Origin: JBBDMC01 sp963826055
GTDB lineage: Bacteria > Pseudomonadota > Alphaproteobacteria > Rhizobiales > Kaistiaceae
Direction of reading: 5' to 3'
Length of the DNA stretch: 64,000 bases
Assembly: GCA_963826055.1 (NCBI GenBank)
Contig: CAWGVO010000009.1
Coordinates: 682,001 to 746,000 of the forward strand
Of the stretch, positions 1 through 7,531 are shown piece after piece. Numbering within the stretch: the first letter of the stretch is position 1; each line of letters opens with the position of its first letter. The notes beneath the pieces are model-generated. The model was not told the DNA's origin. It made no database searches and saw only the letters and a list, made by a program, of their open reading frames with translations. Position numbers and translations under genes: made by a program.

Positions 1-407
1 CCCGCGGCGGCGGAGTGAGGTACCTGCCCCGGGCGCCATTCGCGCCGGACGGGTTCTGGCCCAGAAGCCAGTCGGCACCACCCCCGGAAGTCGAGTCGCC
101 GTGCTTGGTGCCGCGCGCCCTGCGCCGTCTGCCCGAACGAGCCGCGCGGACGGGCACTTTGGGGACGAATGCTGCGATGCCGGGCGGCAAGGCCGAGCCG
201 CTATTGTACGCTGATCGCCAAATGCCGAGCCGTCAAGACATATGCTTGACGAAAAGCGTGAGTGACGGCAAGTTCGCGAACTGTCGTCATGCCTTGCGGC
301 GGACCGGTAAGGCCCCAAAAGGGTACCGCGTCGACCGTCCGGATGGATGGCAGATGTTTTCGTGAAATGGCTACTGAACACCTGAAGCTGGCCGCGACGG
401 AGCCAAC
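1..407. other. Upstream region without a supportable gene
   Basis: No convincing gene was found in this stretch. The only sizeable open frame (15-365, plus) has low-complexity, arginine- and proline-rich translation with no recognisable domain and no ribosome-binding site. An in-frame TGA at 16-18 follows a run of Pro-Ala-Ala-Ala-Glu codons and could be the tail of a gene lying outside the window, but five codons are too few to claim it. The last part presumably carries the promoter of the membrane cassette that starts at 408; I cannot point to a clear -35/-10 pair. Confidence 0.4.
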
Positions 408-1199
408 ATGACATCAGTGACAGCAACTTTCCTCGGCACGGAGGCCCAGTCGAGTGACTATGCGCCGTTGCTGAAATGGATCCTGGTGAACGTCCTGGCG
501 GCGTTCGGGGGTCTCGTGCTTTGGTACCTCGGCTTGCTGCAGGCGATGCTGGCGACAGACCGCACGCACATGTCGCTGATCATTCTCGGTATCTTCGGCG
601 TTACGTCGTTACACTGCCTGTATCAGACGATCATCGTCTCCCATGAGCTGATCGCGGCACGCAAAGTGCGCAGTGCGGTAGTGGCGGCGGCTGGACGTCC
701 CCTTGTTGAAAAGGACGGCCAGGTCTTCACCCCGCAGGGCCAGCCCCTCGAGCCGAGTGTTGTTACAACTCACATCGCCGATCTGATTTCCAAGGCCCGC
801 GGGCCAATGGGAGCGCATCCGGACCAGACGGTGCTACTGCGGTCGCTCGCCGACCAACTGCGATCTCGCGAAAATCTCGGGTGGTTCGTGTCGGAATCAC
901 TGCTGCGGCTGGCACTGCTGGGAACGGCAGTCGGTTTCATCCTGATGCTGATCCCGGTTGCCGGTCTGGATGCGTTCGACGTGGATTCGTTGCGCCGAAC
1001 GCTGACGGGCATGACCGGCGGCATGGCGATCGCGTTGAATGTCACCGTCGCGGGCATCGCTACGGCCCTGTTCCTGAAGCTGACCTATTACCTCCTGGAT
1101 GAGGCGATTGCCGATCTCTTTCGTGAGGTCACCAAGGTGACTGAGGTCTACGTAATCCCCACCCTGGTGCCAGGCACAGACCGTTCCGATGTTCAATGA
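408..1199 (+). CDS. MotA/TolQ/ExbB-type proton channel family protein
   Basis: Predicted inner-membrane protein of 263 residues. Two hydrophobic segments lie near residues 21-45 and 55-76. A charged cytoplasmic stretch follows, then a C-terminal pair near 160-185 and 198-228 with the glycine-rich GMTGGMAIAL and small-residue pattern of the MotA/TolQ/ExbB channel core. Proteins of this family form proton-conducting pentamers that energise a partner carrying one transmembrane helix. ATG at 408 is preceded by GGAG at good spacing. It overlaps the ExbD-like gene by 11 bases, so the two are almost certainly translated together. It is not a standard tolQ or exbB, since no tolA, tolB, pal or tonB is nearby. 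The client process is unknown. Confidence 0.75.
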   Translation: MTSVTATFLGTEAQSSDYAPLLKWILVNVLAAFGGLVLWYLGLLQAMLATDRTHMSLIILGIFGVTSLHCLYQTIIVSHELIAARKVRSAVVAAAGRPLVEKDGQVFTPQGQPLEPSVVTTHIADLISKARGPMGAHPDQTVLLRSLADQLRSRENLGWFVSESLLRLALLGTAVGFILMLIPVAGLDAFDVDSLRRTLTGMTGGMAIALNVTVAGIATALFLKLTYYLLDEAIADLFREVTKVTEVYVIPTLVPGTDRSDVQ

Positions 1200-1818
1200 A
1201 TCTGGCCTATTCGGCGGCAGCGACGACGGAACGTTCGTTCCGTTCACGGACATGTTGCTCAACGTGCTGATGGGCTTCACCATAATGGTCTTCATTTCGT
1301 TGTCGCTCATCAAGCCGGAAGCGAAGACCGGAAAAGTCGACCTCAAGGCGGAATATTTGATCACGGTGACCTGGCCGGATAACAATCCGGACGACATCGA
1401 CACCTACGTGCAGGACCCGGCCGACAACATTATTTGGTACCGTCACCTCGAAGCAGGCTTTCTGAGCCTCGAGCGCGACGATCGCGGCATGTACAAGGAC
1501 ACGATGATCGTTGATGGCAAGCGCATCCAGAATCCGTTGAATCAGGAGATCGTGACGATGCGCGGCATTGTGCCGGGAGAATACGTCGTCAACGTCTTTC
1601 ACTACCTCGCCAACGGGGTCGATCCGGTCCCGGTGACAGTGAGGGTCGAGCGCCTCAATCCGACCGTGCAAATCGTCTACAACGGTACGCTGACTCTCGA
1701 TCATCGCGGCGATGAAAAGACGGCGATACGCTTTACACTCGACAAGGACGGCGCGCCGTCGCATCTCAGCCAGCGGTTCAAGTCGCTGGCGCAGCTCGTT
1801 AGCGGTTCCAAGCCCTAG
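1189..1818 (+). CDS. ExbD/TolR-like membrane protein with DUF2135-like extracytoplasmic domain
   Basis: 209 residues. The N-terminal part (about residues 15-45) reads FVPFTDMLLNVLMGFTIMVF, matching the single helix of ExbD/TolR/MotB stators: an acidic residue just inside the helix (FTDMLLN) is placed like the proton-carrying Asp of ExbD. The rest is not the usual ExbD/TolR fold. Residues about 55-150 contain TWPDNNPDDIDTYVQDP and a following WYRH...LERDDRG pattern that resembles the DUF2135 beta-sandwich (compare the family's D-x-D-L-H-V-x-D-P core). This assignment is from motif memory only. The start overlaps the upstream channel gene by 11 bases and the next gene begins 12 bases downstream, so the three form one operon. 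An ExbD helix fused to such a domain is unusual. Confidence 0.6.
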   Translation: MFNESGLFGGSDDGTFVPFTDMLLNVLMGFTIMVFISLSLIKPEAKTGKVDLKAEYLITVTWPDNNPDDIDTYVQDPADNIIWYRHLEAGFLSLERDDRGMYKDTMIVDGKRIQNPLNQEIVTMRGIVPGEYVVNVFHYLANGVDPVPVTVRVERLNPTVQIVYNGTLTLDHRGDEKTAIRFTLDKDGAPSHLSQRFKSLAQLVSGSKP

Positions 1819-1830
1819 GGCAGATTTTCG

Positions 1831-2385
1831 ATGCCAATCGGCACCATTATCTCAATCATTGTTGCCTACGTGGCGATTGCAGTGCTGCTGCTCAGCCTCA
1901 ATCTGTTTTCGCTGTGGCGCTGGTGGGTCAAAGCAAGCGCAATTGTCATCAGCGGGCTCTTTTTCATAGGCAGCTATTTGGCCATCGCATCCCTGCTGGG
2001 ATTGCCGACCAAGGCCACGGTTCCCGATCGGTTCTCGCTGGTGGCAACGCGCACCGTCGAGCCGAACAAAGCAAACGGCGAGTCGGGAGCCATCTACCTG
2101 TGGATAGAAAAACTCAATGACAACAACGTCCCGAGCGGTTTGCCGATCAGCTATCAACTGAGCTACACCGGCGAACTTGCCGATGCCATTGACGAAGCGC
2201 AGAAGAGGCTCAACTCTGGCGAGACAGTGGAAGGATCGCTCAGAAAGATCGAAAAGCACCCGCCCGTCTCGGGAGCCAGCCAAAGCCAGTCGGGCTCGCA
2301 ATCGTCATTCGAGGCCCCGCCCAAATGGGACCTCTTGTTCAATGGCATGCCGCCGGTGCAGCTTCCCGACAAGGGTATACTGTAG
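1831..2385 (+). CDS. Two-helix membrane protein of unknown function, third gene of ExbBD-like cassette
   Basis: 184 residues, family not recognised. Two hydrophobic helices occupy residues 5-30 and 35-57, followed by a soluble region of about 120 residues. That region contains a beta-rich stretch (SLVATRTVEPNK, AIYLWIEKL, LPISYQLSY), then a helical DAIDEAQKRLNSGETVEGSLRK segment, then a Ser/Gln-rich linker. The C-terminus DLLFNGMPPVQLPDKGIL suggests a short conserved tail. It starts 12 bases after the ExbD-like gene and shares its orientation, so it probably works with the channel pair, perhaps as an accessory subunit. No catalytic motif is visible. Confidence 0.6.
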   Translation: MPIGTIISIIVAYVAIAVLLLSLNLFSLWRWWVKASAIVISGLFFIGSYLAIASLLGLPTKATVPDRFSLVATRTVEPNKANGESGAIYLWIEKLNDNNVPSGLPISYQLSYTGELADAIDEAQKRLNSGETVEGSLRKIEKHPPVSGASQSQSGSQSSFEAPPKWDLLFNGMPPVQLPDKGIL

Positions 2386-2741
2386 GCCTCTTCCGCACGA
2401 TTTGCGGCGGCCCGCATCGTTAGCCTGATACTCGCCTCGGTCATCACCGCGCCCGGTGATCAGCCCGGGACCAGCGAGTGAGATCAGGACCATTGGCCCA
2501 TTGTGACCTTTGGGCGCGGCATATTATCGCGTGCAGCCCCGTGGTCGACAGGATGCGCCCCACAAAGGCGCGGCGATACCTACTTGCCCTGGCATCAGAA
2601 AGTCGCCCAAGCGGATCGCTGTTGATGGACAGGCAGGCCGCGAGCCTCCCTTCCATCAACAGCACACGCGTTGCAAATTGTCGTACCCACCATCTGGTCG
2701 CGGGCTACGACTTTGTAGGTAGGGCTGTAGGATCGAGCCGA
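2386..2741. other. Convergent intergenic region (356 bases)
   Basis: The region separates the end of the plus-strand membrane cassette from the end of the minus-strand cytochrome gene. Open frames crossing it are unsupported. It holds a 12-base inverted repeat at 2618-2663 and a smaller 7-base hairpin at 2443-2460 (ATCACCG / CGGTGAT, 4-base loop). Neither is followed by a T tract. No other feature is visible. Confidence 0.5.
2618..2663. repeat. 12-bp perfect inverted repeat, possible bidirectional terminator
   Basis: The left arm GCTGTTGATGGA (2618-2629) is exactly complementary to the right arm TCCATCAACAGC (2652-2663). AGGC/GCCT inside the 22-base spacer can extend the stem. It sits between two convergent genes, where a bidirectional transcription stop would be useful. 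There is no U-run, so classical intrinsic termination is doubtful. Confidence 0.5.
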
Positions 2742-3278
2742 CTATTCAGGAAACTGCTTGCAGGCGGGCGCATCCTTGTTGCCATCGTACCAGACTGCAC
2801 AAACGTCGCGCGTCAGTTTCACGTTGACAACATAGGTGAAGAGGAAATCCACCAGGTTATCCAGTTCCTCGGACGTCATCTGAACCCCGACGTCTTGCCC
2901 GTCAGGGACGGCACCGAGCGGCATTCCGTAACATTCAACCTTCTCGTACGCGCCCTCCAGATGGCTCGGCATTGAAGCTCGGCCGCACGCGATAGTCTCG
3001 CGCATCGCCTCTCTGTCCAGCTTCGTCCTCCTGAGGTTGGGACCGACAGGATGTTCGGTGTCCGTCCCCCCGGTTGCGAAGCCGCTGTGACAGGCCGCGC
3101 AGTTGTGGGTTTGCCAAACCTTCAGACCGGCCAGTGCTTGCGGCGTCGGCGCATCCAGCGCAGCGGCCGGCGACGGCACGGAAAATGTCCACGCTGCAAT
3201 ACCGACCAGCGCAAAACAAGCGAGGGCCCGACTGCCCTTGCCAAGCTTCTGACTTATGCTCACGAACCGTTTCTCCAC
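2742..3278 (-). CDS. Periplasmic c-type cytochrome, probable partner of the adjacent PQQ dehydrogenase
   Basis: A 178-residue monohaem cytochrome c. The start is taken as GTG at 3278 because AGGAGG lies five bases upstream; a longer frame to 3353 exists but lacks a site. The N-terminus has a basic segment and one hydrophobic stretch (about 19-40, ending SPAAA), a signal peptide or anchor. The haem motif is CAACH, with cysteines at 60 and 63 and the histidine ligand at 64. Several methionines downstream (ASMPSH, YGMPLG) could be the axial ligand. Additional cysteines (CGR, CYG, CAVW, CKQ) may form disulfides. It is divergent from the PQQ-dependent dehydrogenase, whose electrons such cytochromes accept. 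The family resembles the cytochrome cL/XoxG functional class only loosely. Confidence 0.8.
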   Translation of the reverse strand: MEKRFVSISQKLGKGSRALACFALVGIAAWTFSVPSPAAALDAPTPQALAGLKVWQTHNCAACHSGFATGGTDTEHPVGPNLRRTKLDREAMRETIACGRASMPSHLEGAYEKVECYGMPLGAVPDGQDVGVQMTSEELDNLVDFLFTYVVNVKLTRDVCAVWYDGNKDAPACKQFPE

Positions 3279-3523
3279 TTCTTCCTCCTGGCCCTCCGGC
3301 CATCGTTTCGTTTCGACGTCACCGCGAGGAGTGTTTAGCATTGACATAGTCAAGCAATGTGGGGAATTATCACAAAGCAGGTCGCCTCTGTCGAGGGGGC
3401 CCTGATCCGAGACTCTCCGAATCGCCGGCAGGATTTTTCTTCGGAATCCCGCCGAGGGTTAGCCGTCGCCTCTGTGCCGATTGCCCTGATTCGGAGGGCC
3501 TCCTCACGGGAGGGAATGTCGAA

Positions 3524-5467
3524 ATGCATGTGAATCTGAGAAGGCAAGCCAGTCTCGCGGCCGCTGTGGCCGTGGGGGCGATGGCGGTCGGCATCGCGGT
3601 GCCGGCGGTGGCACAAGATGCCACGAAATCCCCGCCAGTGACGTTCGAGCGCCTGCTCAACGCCATGTCGGAACCGCAAAACTGGCTGATGGTGGGCGAG
3701 AACTACAGCGTAACCCGGAACTCGCCGTTGAAGATGATCAACAAGGACAACGTCGGCGGCATGGTGCCGCTGTTCGCGGTTGATCTGTGCGGATGGTCGT
3801 GCACGCCCAACAAGTTCACGCCGACCGACCGCGTGGCAAACGGGAATCACACGAAGGAAGAGGCCGTTCCGCTCGTCGCCGATGGCTTCCTGTACATCGA
3901 GGATGGCCTCAGCAAGGTGTCGAAGATCGACGTCCGCAGCGGCAACAAGGGCACGTTCGTCTGGCGGTTTGATCCGGAGATCACCAGCTACCGGGACCGC
4001 AAGGGCGTCGCGCTGATGAACGACCGCGTCTACGTGTGCGTGGGCACGCCTCGCGGCGTCGCTCTCGACATGAACAGCGGCGAGGTCATCTACGACACCG
4101 ACCTGCACGCGCCGGTTCAGCCCGGCACGACGATTCTCAAGGAGATTCCCGGGCAGACGATGACGGCCCCGCCCATGGTTGTCCATTCGGCGGGTGGCAA
4201 GAACATCCAGATGTGCGGCCGCGCGGGCATCCATGCGGGCAATCACTCGTTTGATGCCGTCAACGCCGACACCGGCGAGTTCATGTGGCGCCGCTACTCG
4301 GTCCCGGGACCGGGCGAGCCGGGCCATTCGAGCTGGCAGAACGACGCCTGGCAGGTGACGTCGATCGGATGGTGGGGCTACCAGGCCTTCGATCCGAAGA
4401 CCAACGTCGTCATCACCGGTACCGGCGACGTCTGGCCGGGTTACGACCCCGAGTTCCGTCCGGGCGACAACCTGTTCGGCGGCTCGATCATGGCTCTCGA
4501 CGTGGATACTGGCGGTGTCAAGTGGTACTTCCAGTACGTTCCCAACGAGCGCTATGACAACGACAGCGTGTCCACCCCGCAAATCTGGACGGACAAGCAA
4601 GGGCGCCGTGTCGTGTCCTCGTTCAACCGGGCGGGCTTCTGGTACAAGTGGGATCTGGACGCCAGCGCGAAGGGCGGCCTGACCAACCCGCAGCACCCCG
4701 ACTATCCGCCGATCGGTGCGTTCATCGACGCGCATCAGTACGTGGACGAGGTGTCCTGGACCAAGGGTATCGACCCGAAGACCGGGTTGCCGGTGGAGTA
4801 CGATCCGTCGAAGTCGATCCAGGTCTACGACGACTACCCGAAAGGCGGCACGCCGCGCGAGAACATCGGGCAAACTGCCTACCACTGCCCGGCCTGGGGT
4901 GACCAGAACACCGGCATGGAGCCCAACTCCCTCGACCTCGAGCGCCGTGTGGCCTACGCGGTCGTCAACGAGGGCTGCACCACCACGCCGAGTTTCACCG
5001 AGGTGAAGGAGCCGGCAAAGAGCGACTGGCCGAACTTCTTCAATCAATTCGGCCCCCACGGTGGGAAGTCTGGACCCACGCCATGCTGCTGGACCGGTGA
5101 GAACATCAACCGCGGGTTCGCGATCGTGTCGATGAACCTCGACACCGGCGAGCGCAAGAAGCTGGCCCAGTACGACCAGTACGATGGCAACCAGACGGGT
5201 GTGCTCGGAACGGAAGCCGGACTGCTGATGACCGGATGGCCGGATGGTCTGGTCGAGGTTCTGGACAAGGACACCAGCAAGGTCCTCTGGAGCTTCAACA
5301 CCGGCACCAACCTTGCCGCTGCCCCGATGACCTACGCTATCGGCGACAAGCAGTACTTCGCCATCCTGGCCGGTGGCGGACGGGGATCGATCAGCGACAT
5401 CCCCCCACCCAATTCGGCCCTCGGAGGCACCCCGGTCCTGTGGGTGTTCGGCCTGCCGAACCGGTGA
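3524..5467 (+). CDS. PQQ-dependent alcohol dehydrogenase-like quinoprotein (divergent methanol/ethanol family)
   Basis: 647 residues from ATG 3524, starting with a clear signal peptide (residues 1-30, ending AVPAVAQD); the frame is open further upstream but without a better start. Repeated W-type blade motifs (ALDxxxG, WYFQYVPNERYDND, VLWSFNTGTNLAAAP) show an eight-bladed quinoprotein propeller. Such periplasmic enzymes oxidise alcohols or aldehydes with PQQ plus Ca2+ or a lanthanide. By memory alignment the catalytic Asp is D345, with a second Asp two residues on (D345-N346-D347), as in lanthanide-using XoxF/ExaF enzymes. However, the usual metal-binding Glu (in GAEYG) is absent, the Asn of GTGN is Asp (D302), and the adjacent-cysteine pair lies at 521-522 rather than early in the protein. 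Substrate is unknown. The divergent cytochrome is the probable electron acceptor. Confidence 0.85.
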   Translation: MHVNLRRQASLAAAVAVGAMAVGIAVPAVAQDATKSPPVTFERLLNAMSEPQNWLMVGENYSVTRNSPLKMINKDNVGGMVPLFAVDLCGWSCTPNKFTPTDRVANGNHTKEEAVPLVADGFLYIEDGLSKVSKIDVRSGNKGTFVWRFDPEITSYRDRKGVALMNDRVYVCVGTPRGVALDMNSGEVIYDTDLHAPVQPGTTILKEIPGQTMTAPPMVVHSAGGKNIQMCGRAGIHAGNHSFDAVNADTGEFMWRRYSVPGPGEPGHSSWQNDAWQVTSIGWWGYQAFDPKTNVVITGTGDVWPGYDPEFRPGDNLFGGSIMALDVDTGGVKWYFQYVPNERYDNDSVSTPQIWTDKQGRRVVSSFNRAGFWYKWDLDASAKGGLTNPQHPDYPPIGAFIDAHQYVDEVSWTKGIDPKTGLPVEYDPSKSIQVYDDYPKGGTPRENIGQTAYHCPAWGDQNTGMEPNSLDLERRVAYAVVNEGCTTTPSFTEVKEPAKSDWPNFFNQFGPHGGKSGPTPCCWTGENINRGFAIVSMNLDTGERKKLAQYDQYDGNQTGVLGTEAGLLMTGWPDGLVEVLDKDTSKVLWSFNTGTNLAAAPMTYAIGDKQYFAILAGGGRGSISDIPPPNSALGGTPVLWVFGLPNR

Positions 5468-5495
5468 GCCTTCGGGTTTGAGAGAACTGATGATT

Positions 5496-5524
5496 GGGGG
5501 GGCCTTGGGCTCCCCCTTTTTTTT
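5496..5524 (+). terminator. Rho-independent terminator of the PQQ dehydrogenase gene
   Basis: A nine-base-pair stem forms from GGGGGGGCC and GGCTCCCCC (5496-5504 with 5508-5516), with a 3-base loop and one G-T pair. Eight T residues follow directly (5517-5524). It begins 29 bases after the dehydrogenase stop codon and is the clearest intrinsic terminator in the window. Confidence 0.9.
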
Positions 5525-5626
5525 CTGCTAATGAGTTGCCCGTACGGTCGCTCGAACGAAAGCACGGGACGAGCGCTCGCAAAAAAATTGACGCGACCTT
5601 TGGCCGCGGAGCAAGGGAGATTTGAC

Positions 5627-6379
5627 ATGAGGGATGGCGGCTGGAATTGGGGAAACGCTGTGTCGTTCGCCCTGGCTGTGGGGATCGGATTGGTAGCCGC
5701 TCATCAGGCGGTCGCTCAGCAACAGCCAACCCGCATCTGGGATGTCCCAATCGGAACACCAGCGAGCCAACTTCCTGTCGACTTCAGGTTGCCGGCGTGC
5801 GGAACCCATGGAGGACCACCGTCAACCCCGTTGAAGAGTTTCGAGGAATTCGCCCGGTGTCGTCCGGAACCGGACAGCGGGTTGCGCGAGGTATGGTTCA
5901 GCTACGACGACGAGCAGGAGTACTATCTGCGAGCCGTTCATGCCGATCCAGCCGTCGTCGCCCGTTATCGGGCCAATCAGATGCTCGATCACCTCGTGGT
6001 CTATTCGCTGCTGTTCGACAAGGAGGGCCGCGTGCAGGGCTACCGCATCGCCACCGATCCGCGTGAGGTCCCGGCGATTCGTATTGACGCCGATATGGTT
6101 GCGAACGGTGTCCAAGCGATGCTTCCCTACGGTGGCGACGGATGGGATTGCAAGGAGCTGTCTCCGCAGGACGGGCAACAGCCGTATGGCGGGATCTACG
6201 AGAATGCCGTTTGCGACAAGACGGCGAACGGCGTCCACGTCACGATTACGCAACACAAGTTTCTGAAGGCCGGCCAGCAGGCAGCCGGCAGGACTGGTAC
6301 TCCACTGGCGGATGAATTCGAGTCGGGGACGTGGGTGGAGGCGATCAACGCGAGCCTGTACAAGCCGCCTCCCCAATAG
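5627..6379 (+). CDS. Secreted protein of unknown function
   Basis: 250 residues from ATG 5627, which follows a GGGAG site; the longer frame from 5531 would bury the signal peptide. Residues 1-28 are a cleavable signal sequence (FALAVGIGLVAAHQAVAQ). The mature part has the motif IWDVPIGTPASQLP, four cysteines (CGTHGG, CRPEP, WDCKEL, AVCDK) likely paired in the periplasm, and the segment LLFDKEGRVQGYRIATDP, which looks like a beta-hairpin repeat seen in PepSY-like or SmpA-like small domains. No enzyme motif is visible. It follows the PQQ dehydrogenase on the same strand beyond a terminator, so it probably has its own promoter but may serve the same periplasmic pathway. Confidence 0.65.
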   Translation: MRDGGWNWGNAVSFALAVGIGLVAAHQAVAQQQPTRIWDVPIGTPASQLPVDFRLPACGTHGGPPSTPLKSFEEFARCRPEPDSGLREVWFSYDDEQEYYLRAVHADPAVVARYRANQMLDHLVVYSLLFDKEGRVQGYRIATDPREVPAIRIDADMVANGVQAMLPYGGDGWDCKELSPQDGQQPYGGIYENAVCDKTANGVHVTITQHKFLKAGQQAAGRTGTPLADEFESGTWVEAINASLYKPPPQ

Positions 6380-6452
6380 GGCAGCCGAGGCGCATCACCT
6401 TCAAAGGCAACAGGCTTTTGGTCCCGCGATGCGAGAAGCGAGAACGCGGCTA

Positions 6453-7223
6453 CTAGGGATGGACCGAGTTGTCGGGCATGAGTGCGCCTGAGAACACAGT
6501 GTCGGTCGAGGTCGCGTCGTAGAGGTTGGCGCCGATGAAGTATGATTTCGACAGATCGGCACCGGAGAGATCCGCGCCGCGAAGATTGGTGCCGTAAAAG
6601 ACCGCAGCCGAAAGCCTGGCGCCACTCAAATTGACAGAGTCGAGGTCTGCCTGCGGAAAATACACGCGTTCCCCGACGATGCCGTGCAGATTTGCACGGT
6701 TCAGGTGGGCATTCGTAAGATTAAGGTCATCAACCTTCGCGCCCGAAAGGTCCGCGTTGTTCAGGACGCCCTCGCTGAAGTCCGTGCGGGAAAGGTTTGC
6801 TCCGCCGAGCTTGGCGTTGATCAGGCGGATCGCGCCAGCGAACGCCCGAGTCAAGTTTGCGCCCGTGAAGTTGGCACCGCTCGCGTCCGCCCCGTAAATA
6901 AGCGTGTCGGTCAGATCGGCGCCACTCAGGTTGGCGTTTCTCAGAACCGTCTTGTCGAGGTTGGATTGCACGATAGTCGCGCCAGAAAGATTGGCGTTGG
7001 CCAAATTGGCACGGTGCATGTTCGTACCATTGAGGTCGGCGCCGGAAAGATTGGCCCCCTCAAGGTTCCGGTATTTCAGGACAGCACCGTCAAGGTTGCA
7101 TCCCGGGCAGTCGTTGGTCTTGCCAGCGAGAAAATCGTCACGGTTGTCCGCCAACGCGTACGCAGGCGCGCCGCACAGCAGAACCCCGGTCAGCAGAGAG
7201 ATCGCGATCCGATGAGTTTTCAC
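6453..7223 (-). CDS. Secreted pentapeptide-repeat protein
   Basis: 256 residues. The start is set at GTG 7223, giving a normal signal peptide (KTHRIAISLLTGVLLCGAPAYALA); a TTG 36 bases further out is the alternative. After a CPGC pair near residue 40, the chain from about 45 to 240 consists of A(D/N)LxG pentapeptides (ANLSGADLNGTNMHRANL and similar), which form a right-handed quadrilateral beta-helix. Pentapeptide proteins act as rigid binding surfaces. This one is exported, so a gyrase-protecting role of the Qnr type is unlikely. It is divergent from the SNase-like gene and convergent with the secreted protein at 5627. Confidence 0.85.
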   Translation of the reverse strand: MKTHRIAISLLTGVLLCGAPAYALADNRDDFLAGKTNDCPGCNLDGAVLKYRNLEGANLSGADLNGTNMHRANLANANLSGATIVQSNLDKTVLRNANLSGADLTDTLIYGADASGANFTGANLTRAFAGAIRLINAKLGGANLSRTDFSEGVLNNADLSGAKVDDLNLTNAHLNRANLHGIVGERVYFPQADLDSVNLSGARLSAAVFYGTNLRGADLSGADLSKSYFIGANLYDATSTDTVFSGALMPDNSVHP

Positions 7224-7531
7224 GGTCGCAACAATACCGACTTCCCCCCGGCGGAGCAAACCCCTGTCGCGCCTTGGCGACCCATTTTTTTGCCCAAAGG
7301 CATGATCTGGTCCGTTTCAAAAAACGACAGAGAGTTCGAAGCGGCACCGTGACGCAGCGGTCGGCGGCGGCCGCACGCGGTCCTCGGCCGGCACGGACGC
7401 CTCAGCTGCCGACACTGGCGCGCTTCGCCCCCGCAAGCGTGCAGGTTCACAGTGCTTCCGGGGAGAGGCGAGCTTGCCCACGCCGGGCGTGGCCGATAGA
7501 GTTGGGGACTTGCACAAATCGGAGGTGTCTT
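7224..7531. other. Divergent intergenic region (308 bases)
   Basis: The region lies between the pentapeptide gene (minus) and the SNase-like gene (plus) and must hold both promoters. I see no clear operator or riboswitch. The ribosome-binding site GGAGG of the plus-strand gene is at 7521-7525. A weak 5-bp hairpin followed by TTTTTTT near 7265-7290 has no gene upstream that it could terminate. Confidence 0.4.

Noticed and set aside
15..365. 116-codon plus-strand open frame at the left edge
   Set aside because: No ribosome-binding site or recognisable domain; composition is atypical of the proteins around it.
408..2385. Zorya-type (ZorAB) anti-phage motor
   Set aside because: A MotA-like channel is present, but the partner lacks an OmpA-like peptidoglycan-binding domain and no ZorC, ZorD or ZorE gene follows.
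3350..5059. 569-codon minus-strand open frame
   Set aside because: Antisense shadow of the PQQ dehydrogenase, with arginine- and valine-rich low-information translation.
7265..7290. Hairpin followed by TTTTTTT, like a terminator
   Set aside because: The stem is only five base pairs and no plus-strand gene ends nearby for it to serve.
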